The translations under genes were made by a program, and so were the position numbers. Under the pieces are notes generated by a model. The model did not search any database. It saw only the letters and a list, made by a program, of their open reading frames with translations, and was not told the DNA's origin. A stretch of DNA of 64,000 bases, from assembly GCF_031846445.1 (NCBI RefSeq), contig NZ_JAVRHR010000006.1, positions 4,908 through 68,907 on the forward strand, written 5' to 3'. This document shows positions 35,613 through 44,611 of this stretch, piece by piece (position 1 is the stretch's first letter; the number at the start of each line of letters is the position of its first letter). This stretch comes from Croceitalea rosinachiae (lineage in GTDB: Bacteria; Bacteroidota; Bacteroidia; Flavobacteriales; Flavobacteriaceae).

Positions 35613-35945
35613 TTAAATACCTAAATCTCGCTCTATCTCTTCCATTTCAATAATATCTTTTGCCTCTTGTATAGTTGGCACCAAACAAATCTCTTCAGGC
35701 ACTTCATCATAAGAAACTTTTTCTGTAACTAATACAAAAGACTTATTTGAGTTTCGATGTTTATTTGAAATTTCTAAAAATTCTAAAATATGATTTGCTT
35801 CTAACTTATCGAAAGAAAAGAGGTTTACAATAATGTTATCGTTCTCAATTTTATTGTAGGCACCGTTCAAGTTATTTAAAAATGCACTTATAGAATTAGT
35901 TTCTTGCAATACTATGGTCGTGGTTCCTTCTTTATCGAAAATCAT
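35613..35945 (-). CDS. STAS-like small protein (often mislabelled ribonuclease Z)
   Basis: 110 aa. The alternating beta/alpha pattern IVLQETNSISAFLNNLN, NIIVNLFSFDKLEANHILEFLEIS, SFVLVTEKVSYDEVP, CLVPTIQEAKDIIEMEEIERDLGI resembles a STAS / anti-sigma-antagonist fold and has no beta-lactamase motif. It lies 2 bp after pyrB. In related genomes it sits between pyrB and rnz. Function unknown. Confidence 0.75.
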   Translation of the reverse strand: MIFDKEGTTTIVLQETNSISAFLNNLNGAYNKIENDNIIVNLFSFDKLEANHILEFLEISNKHRNSNKSFVLVTEKVSYDEVPEEICLVPTIQEAKDIIEMEEIERDLGI

Positions 35946-35947
35946 AC

Positions 35948-36874
35948 CTATTTAATTTTTGATGCCAATAAATAAATAACTGCCATGCGAATTGCGACAC
36001 CATTCTCTACTTGATCCAAAATTATTGATTGACCGGAATCCGCAACATCACTTGTAATCTCCACTCCTCTATTTATAGGGCCCGGGTGCATAATCACAAT
36101 TTCTTTGCTTATGTTATTTAAAATTTCTTTATTAATACCAAACTGTTGGGTGTACTCACGAGTAGTGGGGAAATAGCTAATATCCATTCGTTCATTCTGC
36201 ACTCTGAGCATATTGGCGACATCACACCATTCTAATGCTTTTATCAAGTTAGTCTCGACTTCTACCCCTAAAGTATCGATGTATTTAGGTATTAATGTTT
36301 TAGGTCCACAGACTTTAACATGTGCCCCTTGTAACTTTAAAGCAAATATATTTGATAGGGCCACTCTAGAATGCAGTATGTCTCCGATTATGACAACATT
36401 TTTACCCCCTACATCCCCCATCCTTTCTCTTATGGAGTACGAATCTAATAACGCCTGTGTTGGGTGTTCATGAGCACCGTCACCTGCATTAATAATAGAT
36501 GCTTTAACATGTTTTGATAAAAATATACCCGCCCCAGGATTCGGATGTCTCATTACAACCATATCAACCTTCATTGACAAGATATTGTTTACGGTATCAA
36601 TAAGGGTCTCCCCCTTTTTAACTGAAGATTGCGAGGCTGAGAAATTAATAACGTCAGCAGATAATCTTTTCTCCGCTAACTCAAATGATAGTTTTGTTCT
36701 AGTGCTATTTTCAAAAAAAATATTGGCAATTGTAATGTCTCGTAGCGTTGGAACTTTTTTAATGGAACGATTTATAACTTCTTTAAAGTGGTCGGCTGTT
36801 TCAAAAATGAGGTCAATATCTTGTTTGTTAAGATATTTGATTCCCAATAAATGGTTAACACTCAATTCACTCAT
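35948..36874 (-). CDS. pyrB: Aspartate carbamoyltransferase catalytic chain
   Basis: 308 aa, normal length. The carbamoyl-phosphate loop FFENSTRTKLSFELAEKRL (near residue 53), GDGAHEHPTQALLDSY and HPGPINRGVEI near 268 are diagnostic. It makes carbamoyl aspartate in de novo pyrimidine synthesis. No pyrI is adjacent, as expected for an operon led by pyrR. Starts 3 bp after the pyrR stop region. Confidence 0.95.
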   Translation of the reverse strand: MSELSVNHLLGIKYLNKQDIDLIFETADHFKEVINRSIKKVPTLRDITIANIFFENSTRTKLSFELAEKRLSADVINFSASQSSVKKGETLIDTVNNILSMKVDMVVMRHPNPGAGIFLSKHVKASIINAGDGAHEHPTQALLDSYSIRERMGDVGGKNVVIIGDILHSRVALSNIFALKLQGAHVKVCGPKTLIPKYIDTLGVEVETNLIKALEWCDVANMLRVQNERMDISYFPTTREYTQQFGINKEILNNISKEIVIMHPGPINRGVEITSDVADSGQSIILDQVENGVAIRMAVIYLLASKIK

Positions 36875-36877
36875 AAA

Positions 36878-37417
36878 TTACCTACTTACTAAATAAATTA
36901 CATCTTCTCCATCATTTTCCTCCCACATCACCTTCACTTTTTCATCATTAATTGCATCAACCTGTCTACCTCTATAATTGGGCTGAATGGGCAAATGTCT
37001 ACTGAATCTTCTATCGATAAGTGTCAATAACTCTATCTCTAATGGTCTTCCAAAAGACTGCATTGCAGTCAATGCTGCTCTAATACTTCTACCTGTATAA
37101 AGTACATCGTCAATAAAAACCACTTTTTTATCCTCAACAATAAAATCAATTTTAGTTGCGTTTGCTTCTAATGTTTTATCGCCTCTTCTGAAATCATCTC
37201 GATAAAAGGTGATATCCAAAAAACCAAGTTTTATGTTTTTTATACCATAATCTTCATTTAAGATTTTGGTCAATCTTTTTGCCAAAAAAACACCTCTAGG
37301 CTGAATTCCGATTAAAACGGTATTGGTAAAATCAAGATGATTTTCTAATAATTGACAAGCCAAACGATGAAGTATGATGTGAATTTCTTTTGCGGAAAGC
37401 AGTACTTTTTGACTCAT
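36878..37417 (-). CDS. pyrR: Bifunctional pyr operon regulator / uracil phosphoribosyltransferase
   Basis: About 179 aa from the ATG at 37417 (MSQKVLLSAKEIHIILHRLA); a TTG five codons upstream is possible. The PRPP loop VVFIDDVLYTGRSIRAAL (near residue 97) is diagnostic, with LIGIQPRGVFLAKRL and ELLTLIDRRFSRHLPIQPNYRGR. In Bacillus PyrR attenuates the pyr mRNA; in Bacteroidota its regulatory role is less clear. First gene of pyrR-pyrB-STAS. Confidence 0.93.
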   Translation of the reverse strand: MSQKVLLSAKEIHIILHRLACQLLENHLDFTNTVLIGIQPRGVFLAKRLTKILNEDYGIKNIKLGFLDITFYRDDFRRGDKTLEANATKIDFIVEDKKVVFIDDVLYTGRSIRAALTAMQSFGRPLEIELLTLIDRRFSRHLPIQPNYRGRQVDAINDEKVKVMWEENDGEDVIYLVSR

Positions 37418-37483
37418 AGGCTCTACAACCAATGCATTGGAGCTACAAAAGTAAGGAATTCTATAAAAGCATTTGATATAAAC

Positions 37484-37513
37484 AAAAAGCCCTTGATGAA
37501 AACATCAAGGGCT
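37484..37513 (-). terminator. Intrinsic terminator of rpsA
   Basis: An 11-bp perfect stem (AGCCCTTGATG with CATCAAGGGCT) and a 4-nt loop, followed in the minus direction by a T-run. It lies 25 bp after the rpsA stop. Confidence 0.85.
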
Positions 37514-37537
37514 CCTAATATGATTAAATGAAAATGG

Positions 37538-39409
37538 TTACTTTTTCTTAGAACCTGCTTCCATTTGTTCTTTTAATGCTTGTAATTGAGAGTTTGCATC
37601 CCCTAAAGTAGGTGCTGCAGCTTCAGCAGAAGCAGCCATTTTCTTTTTGGCAGCTTTTACGTTACGCTCTTCTTGCTCTCTAAACAAGGCTGTATGACTT
37701 GCAACCACTCTTTTGAAGTCCTTGTTAAACTCAATAATCTTAAATTCAACTTCTTCTCCTTTACTGATTTTCTTACCATCCTCTTTCTCCATATGACGAG
37801 AAGGAATAAAGCCAGTAATATCATCATTAAAGACAACCGTAGCTCCTTTATCAACAATATCGGTTACCGCAGCTTTATGAATGGTGCCTTCCGCAAATTC
37901 TGTTTCGTATTTGTCCCATGGGTTTTCAGTAGTCTGCTTGTGACCAAGACTTAATTTTCTACCTTCAACATCCAATTCTAATACCTCAACTTCTAAAGTA
38001 TCACTAACATTTACAAACTCAGAAGGGTGTTTGATTTTCTTAGTCCAAGAAAGGTCTGATATATAAATCAATCCATCAATACCTTCTTCCATCTCTACAA
38101 AAACACCAAAATTGGTAAAGTTTCTAACGATACCCTTATGTCTAGATCCAACTGGGTACTTAGATGTAATATCAGTCCATGGATCTGGTGTCATTTGCTT
38201 AATACCCAATGACATTTTTCTGTCTTCTCTATCTAAGGTTAAAACAACTGCTTCTACCTCATCACCAACTTTAACAAAATCTTGAGCTGATCTTAAGTGT
38301 GTTGACCAAGACATTTCCGAAACGTGAATCAAACCTTCAACACCTTCCGCAACTTCAATGAACGCACCATAATCAGCGATTACAACCACTTTGCCTTTTA
38401 CTTTGTCACCAATCTTGAATTCATCGCCCAAGGCATCCCAAGGATGCTTTTCCAATTGTTTAAGTCCTAACTGGATTCTTGATTTGTTATCATCAAAATC
38501 AAGGATAACAACATTCAATTTTTGGTCTAATTCTACAACCTCATTAGGATGATTTATTCTACTCCATGAAAGATCTGTAATATGGATAAGACCATCAACG
38601 CCTCCAAGGTCAATAAAGACACCATAAGAAGTAACATTCTTAACAACACCTTCTAGTACCTGACCTTTTTCAAGCTGACCGATAATTTCTTTCTTCTGCT
38701 CTTCAATATCAGCCTCAATAAGAGCTTTATGTGATACTACGACATTTTTGAATTCATGATTAATTTTGACCACTTTAAATTCCATTGTTTTGCCAACATA
38801 TTGATCATAGTCACGAATTGGTTTCACATCTATCTGGGACCCTGGTAAGAATGCTTCGATGCCAAAAACATCGACAATCATACCACCTTTAGTTCTACAT
38901 TTTACAAAACCGGTTACAATTTCTTCCTTGTCATGGGCAGCGTTAACACGATCCCAAGCCATTATTGTTCTTGCCTTTCTATGAGAAAGTACTAGTTGAC
39001 CAGTTTTATCTTCGCGAATATCAATAAGTACTTCTACTTTATCACCAACCTTTAAATCTGGATTGTACCTAAACTCGTTTAGAGAGATAACACCTTCAGA
39101 CTTTGCATTGATATCAATAATCGCTTCGCGATCTGTCATATGTACCACATGACCCTCCACTACTTCAGCATCGGCAGTATCTACAAAATTTTCTTCAACA
39201 AGAGATTCAAATTCTTGAAGTTTGGTATCATCAACACGCTCAATACCTTCTTCATACTTGTCCCAATCAAAATTTTCTAAAAATTCTGCCGGATCTTGTT
39301 TTGGAGTTTCTTCTTTTTTGGTTTCTACTACCTCTTGAAGTGTCTCGGTAGCTTCTTGTTTAGCTTCAACAGTGTCTACTGTTTCTGCCGCTTTTTTGTC
39401 TTCAGCCAT
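37538..39409 (-). CDS. rpsA: 30S ribosomal protein S1
   Basis: 623 aa, with an acidic N-terminal extension of about 70 residues, six S1 (OB-fold) repeats at roughly 76-142, 157-223, 243-311, 328-397, 414-484 and 501-572, and a charged Lys/Ala tail. Repeats such as GVVKNVTSYGVFIDLGGVDGLIHITD and GVEGLIHVSEMSWS are typical of repeats 3 and 4. It binds mRNA on the 30S subunit; in Bacteroidota, where Shine-Dalgarno pairing is rare, it is central to initiation. A good TTTG-N19-TATTTTTG promoter lies about 115-145 nt upstream, leaving a leader of about 107 nt, as for autoregulated S1 mRNAs. Confidence 0.95.
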   Translation of the reverse strand: MAEDKKAAETVDTVEAKQEATETLQEVVETKKEETPKQDPAEFLENFDWDKYEEGIERVDDTKLQEFESLVEENFVDTADAEVVEGHVVHMTDREAIIDINAKSEGVISLNEFRYNPDLKVGDKVEVLIDIREDKTGQLVLSHRKARTIMAWDRVNAAHDKEEIVTGFVKCRTKGGMIVDVFGIEAFLPGSQIDVKPIRDYDQYVGKTMEFKVVKINHEFKNVVVSHKALIEADIEEQKKEIIGQLEKGQVLEGVVKNVTSYGVFIDLGGVDGLIHITDLSWSRINHPNEVVELDQKLNVVILDFDDNKSRIQLGLKQLEKHPWDALGDEFKIGDKVKGKVVVIADYGAFIEVAEGVEGLIHVSEMSWSTHLRSAQDFVKVGDEVEAVVLTLDREDRKMSLGIKQMTPDPWTDITSKYPVGSRHKGIVRNFTNFGVFVEMEEGIDGLIYISDLSWTKKIKHPSEFVNVSDTLEVEVLELDVEGRKLSLGHKQTTENPWDKYETEFAEGTIHKAAVTDIVDKGATVVFNDDITGFIPSRHMEKEDGKKISKGEEVEFKIIEFNKDFKRVVASHTALFREQEERNVKAAKKKMAASAEAAAPTLGDANSQLQALKEQMEAGSKKK

Positions 39410-39522
39410 TTGCTGATTAAAATTTGTATTCTACAGTGCTACAAGAACTAAGCGATTACTGCAGAAGTTGTTATCTTTTATGTTTAAACCCTTTTTTATC
39501 TTGTATTCGCTAAAAAGGAGTG

Positions 39523-39553
39523 CAAAAATACGATTATTTCTCTGTAATACAAA
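39523..39553 (-). promoter_or_regulatory. Promoter of rpsA
   Basis: On the minus strand TTTG (39553-39550), 19-nt spacer, TATTTTTG (39530-39523). This is the best match in the window to the Bacteroidota TTTG / TAnnTTTG consensus. The expected start point is near 39517, giving a leader of about 107 nt. Confidence 0.75.
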
Positions 39554-39598
39554 CCATTATTTTAATGTAAAGAAAGAACAACCTATTAATAATTGAAA

Positions 39599-39620
39599 AA
39601 AAGTCAAAAATGTGACTTTT
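39599..39620. repeat. Inverted repeat before the BON-LysM gene
   Basis: AAAAGTCA, a 6-nt loop, TGACTTTT: a perfect 8-bp inverted repeat 49 bp before the ATG at 39669. It could be an operator for the Kbp-like gene or a weak terminator; there is no clear function. Confidence 0.35.
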
Positions 39621-39668
39621 ATAATTATATTGGGTCATATTAACAACCATTAAATTAATAGGAACAAC

Positions 39669-40049
39669 ATGAGTGCAAAAGCAAAATATCAAGCAGTTCT
39701 AGATTTAGGTCAAGAACTTGGAATTAAAAATGGCGATGTGTCTGAAGATGCAGGCGTTTTAAAAATAAAAGGTGAAGCAAATACACCTTATGAAAAGAAT
39801 GCAATTTGGGATAAAATTAAAGAGATAGGTGGAGAAGGTGCTTCGGATATCAAAGCGAACATCTCGGTATCTGATGATTCAGTATATCATAGACATACTG
39901 TAAGCAGTGGAGAATCTTTAAGCAAGATTGCTAAACACTATTATGGCGATGCCATGAAGTACACTAAAATTTTTGAGGCCAACACCAACATCTTAAGTAA
40001 TCCTGATGTTATTCACCCTGACCAAGTGTTGGTAATTCCAAACATTTAA
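39669..40049 (+). CDS. BON-LysM protein, Kbp (YgaU)-like potassium-binding protein
   Basis: 126 aa, without signal peptide. Residues about 20-75 form a BON-like domain (DVSEDAGVLKIKGEANTPYEKNAIW) and 79-126 a LysM domain (HTVSSGESLSKIAKHYYGD ... VIHPDQVLVIPNI). The order and size match E. coli Kbp/YgaU, a cytosolic K+-binding protein, though slightly shorter. A cytosolic location and K+ role are inferred by family. It is monocistronic and ends at a bidirectional terminator shared with cmk. Confidence 0.85.
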   Translation: MSAKAKYQAVLDLGQELGIKNGDVSEDAGVLKIKGEANTPYEKNAIWDKIKEIGGEGASDIKANISVSDDSVYHRHTVSSGESLSKIAKHYYGDAMKYTKIFEANTNILSNPDVIHPDQVLVIPNI

Positions 40050-40063
40050 GAAACTTATGTAAT

Positions 40064-40094
40064 AAAAAGCCGCTAATTTCTTAGCGGCCTTTTA
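40064..40094. terminator. Bidirectional terminator between the BON-LysM gene and cmk
   Basis: GCCGCTAA, loop TTTC, TTAGCGGC, with an A-run on the left and T-run on the right. It serves both convergent genes and ends next to the cmk stop at 40095. Confidence 0.85.
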
Positions 40095-40784
40095 TTATGC
40101 CTCAATTAATCTGCGAGCATAATTAAGTATCCGTTCTAATTGTTCTTCTAAGCCCATATCACTATTGTCTATTTCAACCGCGCCCTGAGCTTTGCGCAAA
40201 GGAGATTCTTTTCGAGTGGAGTCAATATGGTCGCGCTCTTGAACATTATTAAGTACTTCTTCAAAAGTAACCTTATCACCTCTATCCAATAATTCTTTAT
40301 AACGCCTATGAGCTCGAGCTCGTGGTGAAGCTGTCATAAAGATTTTCAATTCAGCATCTGGAAAAACAACCGTACCGATATCCCTTCCATCCATAACAAT
40401 GGCTTTTTCTATACCCATTTGCTGTTGTATAGCAACTAATTTTTCTCGCACTTCTTTGATTGCTGCAATTTTGCTTACCTGACGCGATACTTGCATAGTA
40501 CGAATCTCTTGTTCAACATTCTCATCGTTTAAAAACATATCTGATTTTCCAGTAAGCTGATTGGGTACAAATTTTAGGTGGATTCTTGAAAGTTCGTCTA
40601 TGACGGCTTCAACATTCAAATTGTCTTCACCGACAAGATTATTTCTTATAGCATAAAGTGTCACAGCTCTATACATTGCACCGGTATCTACATAAACGTA
40701 CCCCAATGCTTTAGATAACTGTTTAGCAATGGTGCTTTTACCGGTTGAAGAATAGCCGTCAATGGCAATGGTAATTTTACCCAT
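40095..40784 (-). CDS. cmk: (d)CMP kinase
   Basis: 229 aa. P-loop AIDGYSSTGKSTIAKQL near residue 6, YVDTGAMYRAVTLYA, MDGRDIGTVVFPDAELK and the C-terminal IDNSDMGLEEQLERI are hallmarks. It phosphorylates CMP and dCMP. The ATG at 40784 lies 34 bp after the lon stop; co-transcription with lon is possible. Confidence 0.94.
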   Translation of the reverse strand: MGKITIAIDGYSSTGKSTIAKQLSKALGYVYVDTGAMYRAVTLYAIRNNLVGEDNLNVEAVIDELSRIHLKFVPNQLTGKSDMFLNDENVEQEIRTMQVSRQVSKIAAIKEVREKLVAIQQQMGIEKAIVMDGRDIGTVVFPDAELKIFMTASPRARAHRRYKELLDRGDKVTFEEVLNNVQERDHIDSTRKESPLRKAQGAVEIDNSDMGLEEQLERILNYARRLIEA

Positions 40785-40818
40785 GTTTAAAAATAACTAG
40801 AAATAGCAAGATAAAAGT

Positions 40819-43287
40819 CTATAACTTCTTAGCGTTTTTTACTTTTTGATTTGTTAAGGCCAAATCAATCACTTCACTCATATCATTTACATAATGAAAA
40901 GTCAATCCTTTTAAATAGTTTTCTTTTATTTCTTGGATATCTTTTTTATTGTCTTCACAAAGAATGATTTCCTTAATTCGCGCTCTTTTTGCAGCAAGTA
41001 TCTTTTCTTTTATACCGCCAACAGGAAGCACTTTGCCCCTCAATGTAATTTCACCTGTCATCGCCAAACTTTTTTTGACTTTGCGTTGTGTAAATAACGA
41101 AACTAAAGAAGTTAACATGGTAATACCTGCACTCGGACCATCTTTGGGAGTGGCCCCTTCTGGAACATGGATATGTACATTGTATTTTTCAAATACCTCA
41201 GTATTAATTCCAAAAACTTCGGCATTTGATTTTATATATTCCATGGCAATGGTCGCTGATTCTTTCATCACCTTTCCTAAGTTCCCCGTAATATTCAGAG
41301 TTCCTTTACCTTTTGAAAGGATTGATTCAATGAATAGAATATCACCACCAACACTTGTCCATGCCAATCCAGTTACAACTCCAGCAACTTCGTTATTTTC
41401 ATACTTGTCACGCTCCAAACGCGCAGGACCCAATACGGTCTCGACCGTTTCATTAGTCACTTTTACGTTATATTCTTCTTCGGTCGCAATATTTTTTGCC
41501 GCATAACGTACCATTTTAGCAAGTTGTTTTTCTAACGATCTAACTCCTGATTCTCTAGTATATCCCTCAACAATTTTTTCTAATTGCGGTTTTCCAATTT
41601 TTAAATGTTCTGTTGCCAAGCCATGTTCTTTTAGTTGTTTTGGCAATAAATGCTTTTTGGCAATTTCAACTTTTTCTTCAATGGTATAACCTGTAACATT
41701 TATGATTTCCATTCGATCGCGAAGTGCTGGTTGAATCGTTCCCAAATTGTTTGCCGTAGCTATAAACATTACCTTAGAAAGGTCGTAACCCATCTCTAAG
41801 AAATTATCATAAAACGCACTATTCTGTTCTGGATCCAATACTTCGAGCATCGCCGATGAAGGGTCTCCTTGATGACTGTTGGACAATTTATCTATTTCAT
41901 CTAAAATAAATACTGGGTTAGAAGTACCTGCCTTTTTAAGACTCTGGATAATACGACCAGGCATAGCTCCAATATAGGTCTTGCGATGACCTCTTATCTC
42001 TGCTTCATCCCGTAATCCACCTAATGAAATTCTAACATATTCCCTACCCAAAGCTTCTGCAACAGATTTGCCTAATGAGGTCTTACCAACTCCTGGTGGT
42101 CCATATAAACAAAGTATAGGCGATTTCATATCATTACGGAGCTTCAGTACTGCCAAATACTCAATAATTCGCCTCTTTACATCTTCAAGGCCGTAATGGT
42201 CTCTATCCAATATCTTCTCGGCGCGTTTTAAATCGAACTTATCTTTTGAAAACTCATCCCAAGGCAGTTCTAAAAACAAATCCAAATAATTTCTTTGAAT
42301 GGAATATTCGGCAACCTGCGGATTCATCCTTTGCATTTTCGCCAACTCCTTTTCAAAATGTTCCATTATTTTTTTATTCCACTTCTTTTTCTTGGCCTTT
42401 ACCTTCATTTCATCAACTTCCTCCTCATAAGACAGCCCTCCTAACTCTTCCTGAATCGTCTTCATTTGCTGATGCAAAAAGTACTCACGCTGCTGCTGAT
42501 CCATGTCACTTCGTACTTTAGATTGAATGTCATTCTTCAATTCAAGCTTCTGTAACTCTAAATTCATGTACTTTAGAGTGGCTAAAGCGCGCGCTTGTAA
42601 ATCAGGAATTTCCAATAAATGCTGCTTTTCGGTAACACCAAGATTTAGGTTAGAAGAAACGAAATTGATTAAGAACGAATTACTCTGAATGTTTTTGATA
42701 GCAAAAGTAGCTTCACTGGGTATGTTAGGGTTGTCCTTAATTATTTTATAGGCCAACTCTTTTATAGAATCAATTATGGCCAAAAACTCCTTATCATCCT
42801 TATCAGGCCTTGTCTCATCAGCTTCTCTAATTGTTGCGGTCATATAAGGTTCTTCAGTCAATATCTGAGCAACTTCAAACCTTTTCTTACCCTGTATGAT
42901 AACAGTAGTATTTCCGTCGGGCATTTGTAGAACCCTTAGAATTCTTGCAACTGTACCTAAGGTGTTAATGTCTTTAACATTCGGATTCTCAGTTTCTTCA
43001 TCTTTTTGAGAAACCACCCCAATAGTTTTAGTGCCATTATTGGCATCCTTGATCAAATTAATAGACTTGTCCCTACCGGCCGTTATAGGTATCACAACCC
43101 CAGGAAACAAAACTGTATTTCGTAATGGCAACACTGGCAGGGTTTCTGGCAAGGTTTCATTGTTCATCTCTTCTTCATCCTCGGGGGTTAATAATGGTAT
43201 TAACTCCGCCTCCTCATCAATTCCTTGTAAAGACATATTGTCAAAATTTGTAAACTTTACTTCTCCCATAAGATATATATCGGTCAT
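40819..43287 (-). CDS. lon: ATP-dependent protease Lon
   Basis: 822 aa. The N-terminal LON substrate domain (about 45-250, LPVLPLRNTVLFPGVVIPI), AAA+ module with Walker A YGPPGVGKTSLGKS near 395 and Walker B VFILDEIDKL, and the Ser-Lys protease domain with PKDGPSAGITM (Ser near 725) and the Lys in GGIKEKILAA. It degrades misfolded and regulatory proteins in the cytosol. The start is uncertain: MTDIYLMGEVKF can begin at 43287 or 43269. No canonical box is seen; AACCTTTG near 43355 is one base off the -7 consensus. Confidence 0.95.
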   Translation of the reverse strand: MTDIYLMGEVKFTNFDNMSLQGIDEEAELIPLLTPEDEEEMNNETLPETLPVLPLRNTVLFPGVVIPITAGRDKSINLIKDANNGTKTIGVVSQKDEETENPNVKDINTLGTVARILRVLQMPDGNTTVIIQGKKRFEVAQILTEEPYMTATIREADETRPDKDDKEFLAIIDSIKELAYKIIKDNPNIPSEATFAIKNIQSNSFLINFVSSNLNLGVTEKQHLLEIPDLQARALATLKYMNLELQKLELKNDIQSKVRSDMDQQQREYFLHQQMKTIQEELGGLSYEEEVDEMKVKAKKKKWNKKIMEHFEKELAKMQRMNPQVAEYSIQRNYLDLFLELPWDEFSKDKFDLKRAEKILDRDHYGLEDVKRRIIEYLAVLKLRNDMKSPILCLYGPPGVGKTSLGKSVAEALGREYVRISLGGLRDEAEIRGHRKTYIGAMPGRIIQSLKKAGTSNPVFILDEIDKLSNSHQGDPSSAMLEVLDPEQNSAFYDNFLEMGYDLSKVMFIATANNLGTIQPALRDRMEIINVTGYTIEEKVEIAKKHLLPKQLKEHGLATEHLKIGKPQLEKIVEGYTRESGVRSLEKQLAKMVRYAAKNIATEEEYNVKVTNETVETVLGPARLERDKYENNEVAGVVTGLAWTSVGGDILFIESILSKGKGTLNITGNLGKVMKESATIAMEYIKSNAEVFGINTEVFEKYNVHIHVPEGATPKDGPSAGITMLTSLVSLFTQRKVKKSLAMTGEITLRGKVLPVGGIKEKILAAKRARIKEIILCEDNKKDIQEIKENYLKGLTFHYVNDMSEVIDLALTNQKVKNAKKL

Positions 43288-43457
43288 TCTGTCACCAATA
43301 GACAGTATTCAGAAAATTAAATTTTATTATTTTTTATCTCTAAACCTCCTTAAAACAAAGGTTCTGGCAATTAAAAATCATTAACTCATACTCATATTGC
43401 AATTGGTATGCCATGGTTTTTATAAAATTTTTAAAAGAAACTGTAACAATTGGTTAA

Positions 43458-44048
43458 TTGAATTATCTATTAGACAAACCATTCAACTTTTTGAGCCAAC
43501 AGAATGAACATACTGACACGTTAGTAAAAGGGTGTCTCGAAGGAAAACAGAGTGCGCAGCTAGCCCTTTACAATAAGTATTATAAGGCAATGTATAATGC
43601 CGCTTTACGAATTGTAAAACACACTGCCGAAGCCGAAGATATTATGCAAGAATCGTTTTTAAACGCGTTTACGAAGCTGCATACTTTTAAAGGCGAAGTT
43701 ACTTTCGGAGCATGGTTAAAAAGAATCGTGATTAACAACAGTATTTATCATTATAGAAAACAGCAAAAAAATAGTGCTGTTGATTTAGAAGAAGTGATGT
43801 ACAAGGTCGAAGATAATGATGCAGTTGGGATTGATTCTAATGGTTTAACTGAACTGAAGGCTCAAAAAGTGATGGAAACCATGAAAAGTTTAAAAAACAA
43901 TTACAGAGTTTCTTTGACCTTACATCTGATTGAAGGTTATGATTATGAAGAAATAAGTGAAATAATGGATATCAGCTATGCGAATTGTAGAACAACAATT
44001 TCAAGAGCTAAAGAAAGTCTGAGAAAAAAATTGACAGTAAATGCCTAA
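43458..44048 (+). CDS. ECF-type RNA polymerase sigma factor
   Basis: 196 aa from a TTG start (43458); a shorter start near LSQQNEHTD, also TTG, is possible. Sigma region 2 is QLALYNKYYKAMYNAAL ... AEDIMQESFLNAF and region 4 is HLIEGYDYEEISEIMDIS with the helix-turn-helix NCRTTISRAKESLRKKL. It is followed after 2 bp by a membrane protein with an anti-sigma plan and by two secreted proteins, a cassette found in many flavobacteria, probably an envelope-stress or surface-matrix regulon. Confidence 0.92.
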   Translation: MNYLLDKPFNFLSQQNEHTDTLVKGCLEGKQSAQLALYNKYYKAMYNAALRIVKHTAEAEDIMQESFLNAFTKLHTFKGEVTFGAWLKRIVINNSIYHYRKQQKNSAVDLEEVMYKVEDNDAVGIDSNGLTELKAQKVMETMKSLKNNYRVSLTLHLIEGYDYEEISEIMDISYANCRTTISRAKESLRKKLTVNA

Positions 44049-44050
44049 TT

Positions 44051-44611
44051 ATGGAAAAGGATGATATAAAACTACTTTTTGAAAACCTCAAGAATGATTT
44101 CGATACTGAAAGCCCAAGCACTGGTCATGAAGAACGTTTTTTAGAAAAACTAAATCGATCAAAAGGTGTTGTTCAAATAAGTAACAAGAAAACCACATGG
44201 TGGAAACCTCTGTCCATTGCTGCATCAATAGTTGTTATTTGTGTTTTAGGATTTCAATTAGTAAATAAAGAAGACAACATAAAAGAACAAATTGTTAAGA
44301 TTTCTCCAGAAGTTTCGCAAACGGAATTCTATTTCGCCAGTCTTATTGAAGAGCAAGTGCAAGAGTTGAGAGCGTTGAAATCTCCTGAAACAGAACAGCT
44401 TGTTGATGACACTTTAAAACAAATAAACCGATTGGAAACTGACTACAACAACCTTGAACAAGAACTTGTAGCGGGCGGTGATAGCAAGCTTATTTTGAAT
44501 GCTATGATCAACAATTTTCAAACACGAATTGATTTACTAAAAGAAGTACTAACCACCATTGAATCTATAAAAAACTTAAATTATCAAGATGATGCGAACT
44601 TTACTATTTAA
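44051..44611 (+). CDS. Putative anti-sigma factor (single-pass membrane protein)
   Basis: 186 aa. A cytosolic N-terminus (about 1-56) precedes one membrane helix (about 57-73, PLSIAASIVVICVLGFQLV) and a periplasmic part with long coiled coil (EQVQELRALKSPETEQLVDDTLKQINRLETDYNNLEQEL). There is no zinc-type HxxxCxxC motif. Order and spacing right after the sigma gene make an anti-sigma function likely. The 3' end overlaps the next gene by 23 bp. Confidence 0.75.
   Translation: MEKDDIKLLFENLKNDFDTESPSTGHEERFLEKLNRSKGVVQISNKKTTWWKPLSIAASIVVICVLGFQLVNKEDNIKEQIVKISPEVSQTEFYFASLIEEQVQELRALKSPETEQLVDDTLKQINRLETDYNNLEQELVAGGDSKLILNAMINNFQTRIDLLKEVLTTIESIKNLNYQDDANFTI

Noticed and set aside
35613..35945. 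Ribonuclease Z label for the 110-aa protein
   Set aside because: It has no HxHxDH motif or beta-lactamase fold; the real rnz is at 31166-32074.
40949..41506. 185-codon plus-strand frame
   Set aside because: Antisense to the protease and AAA domains of lon, which are intact.
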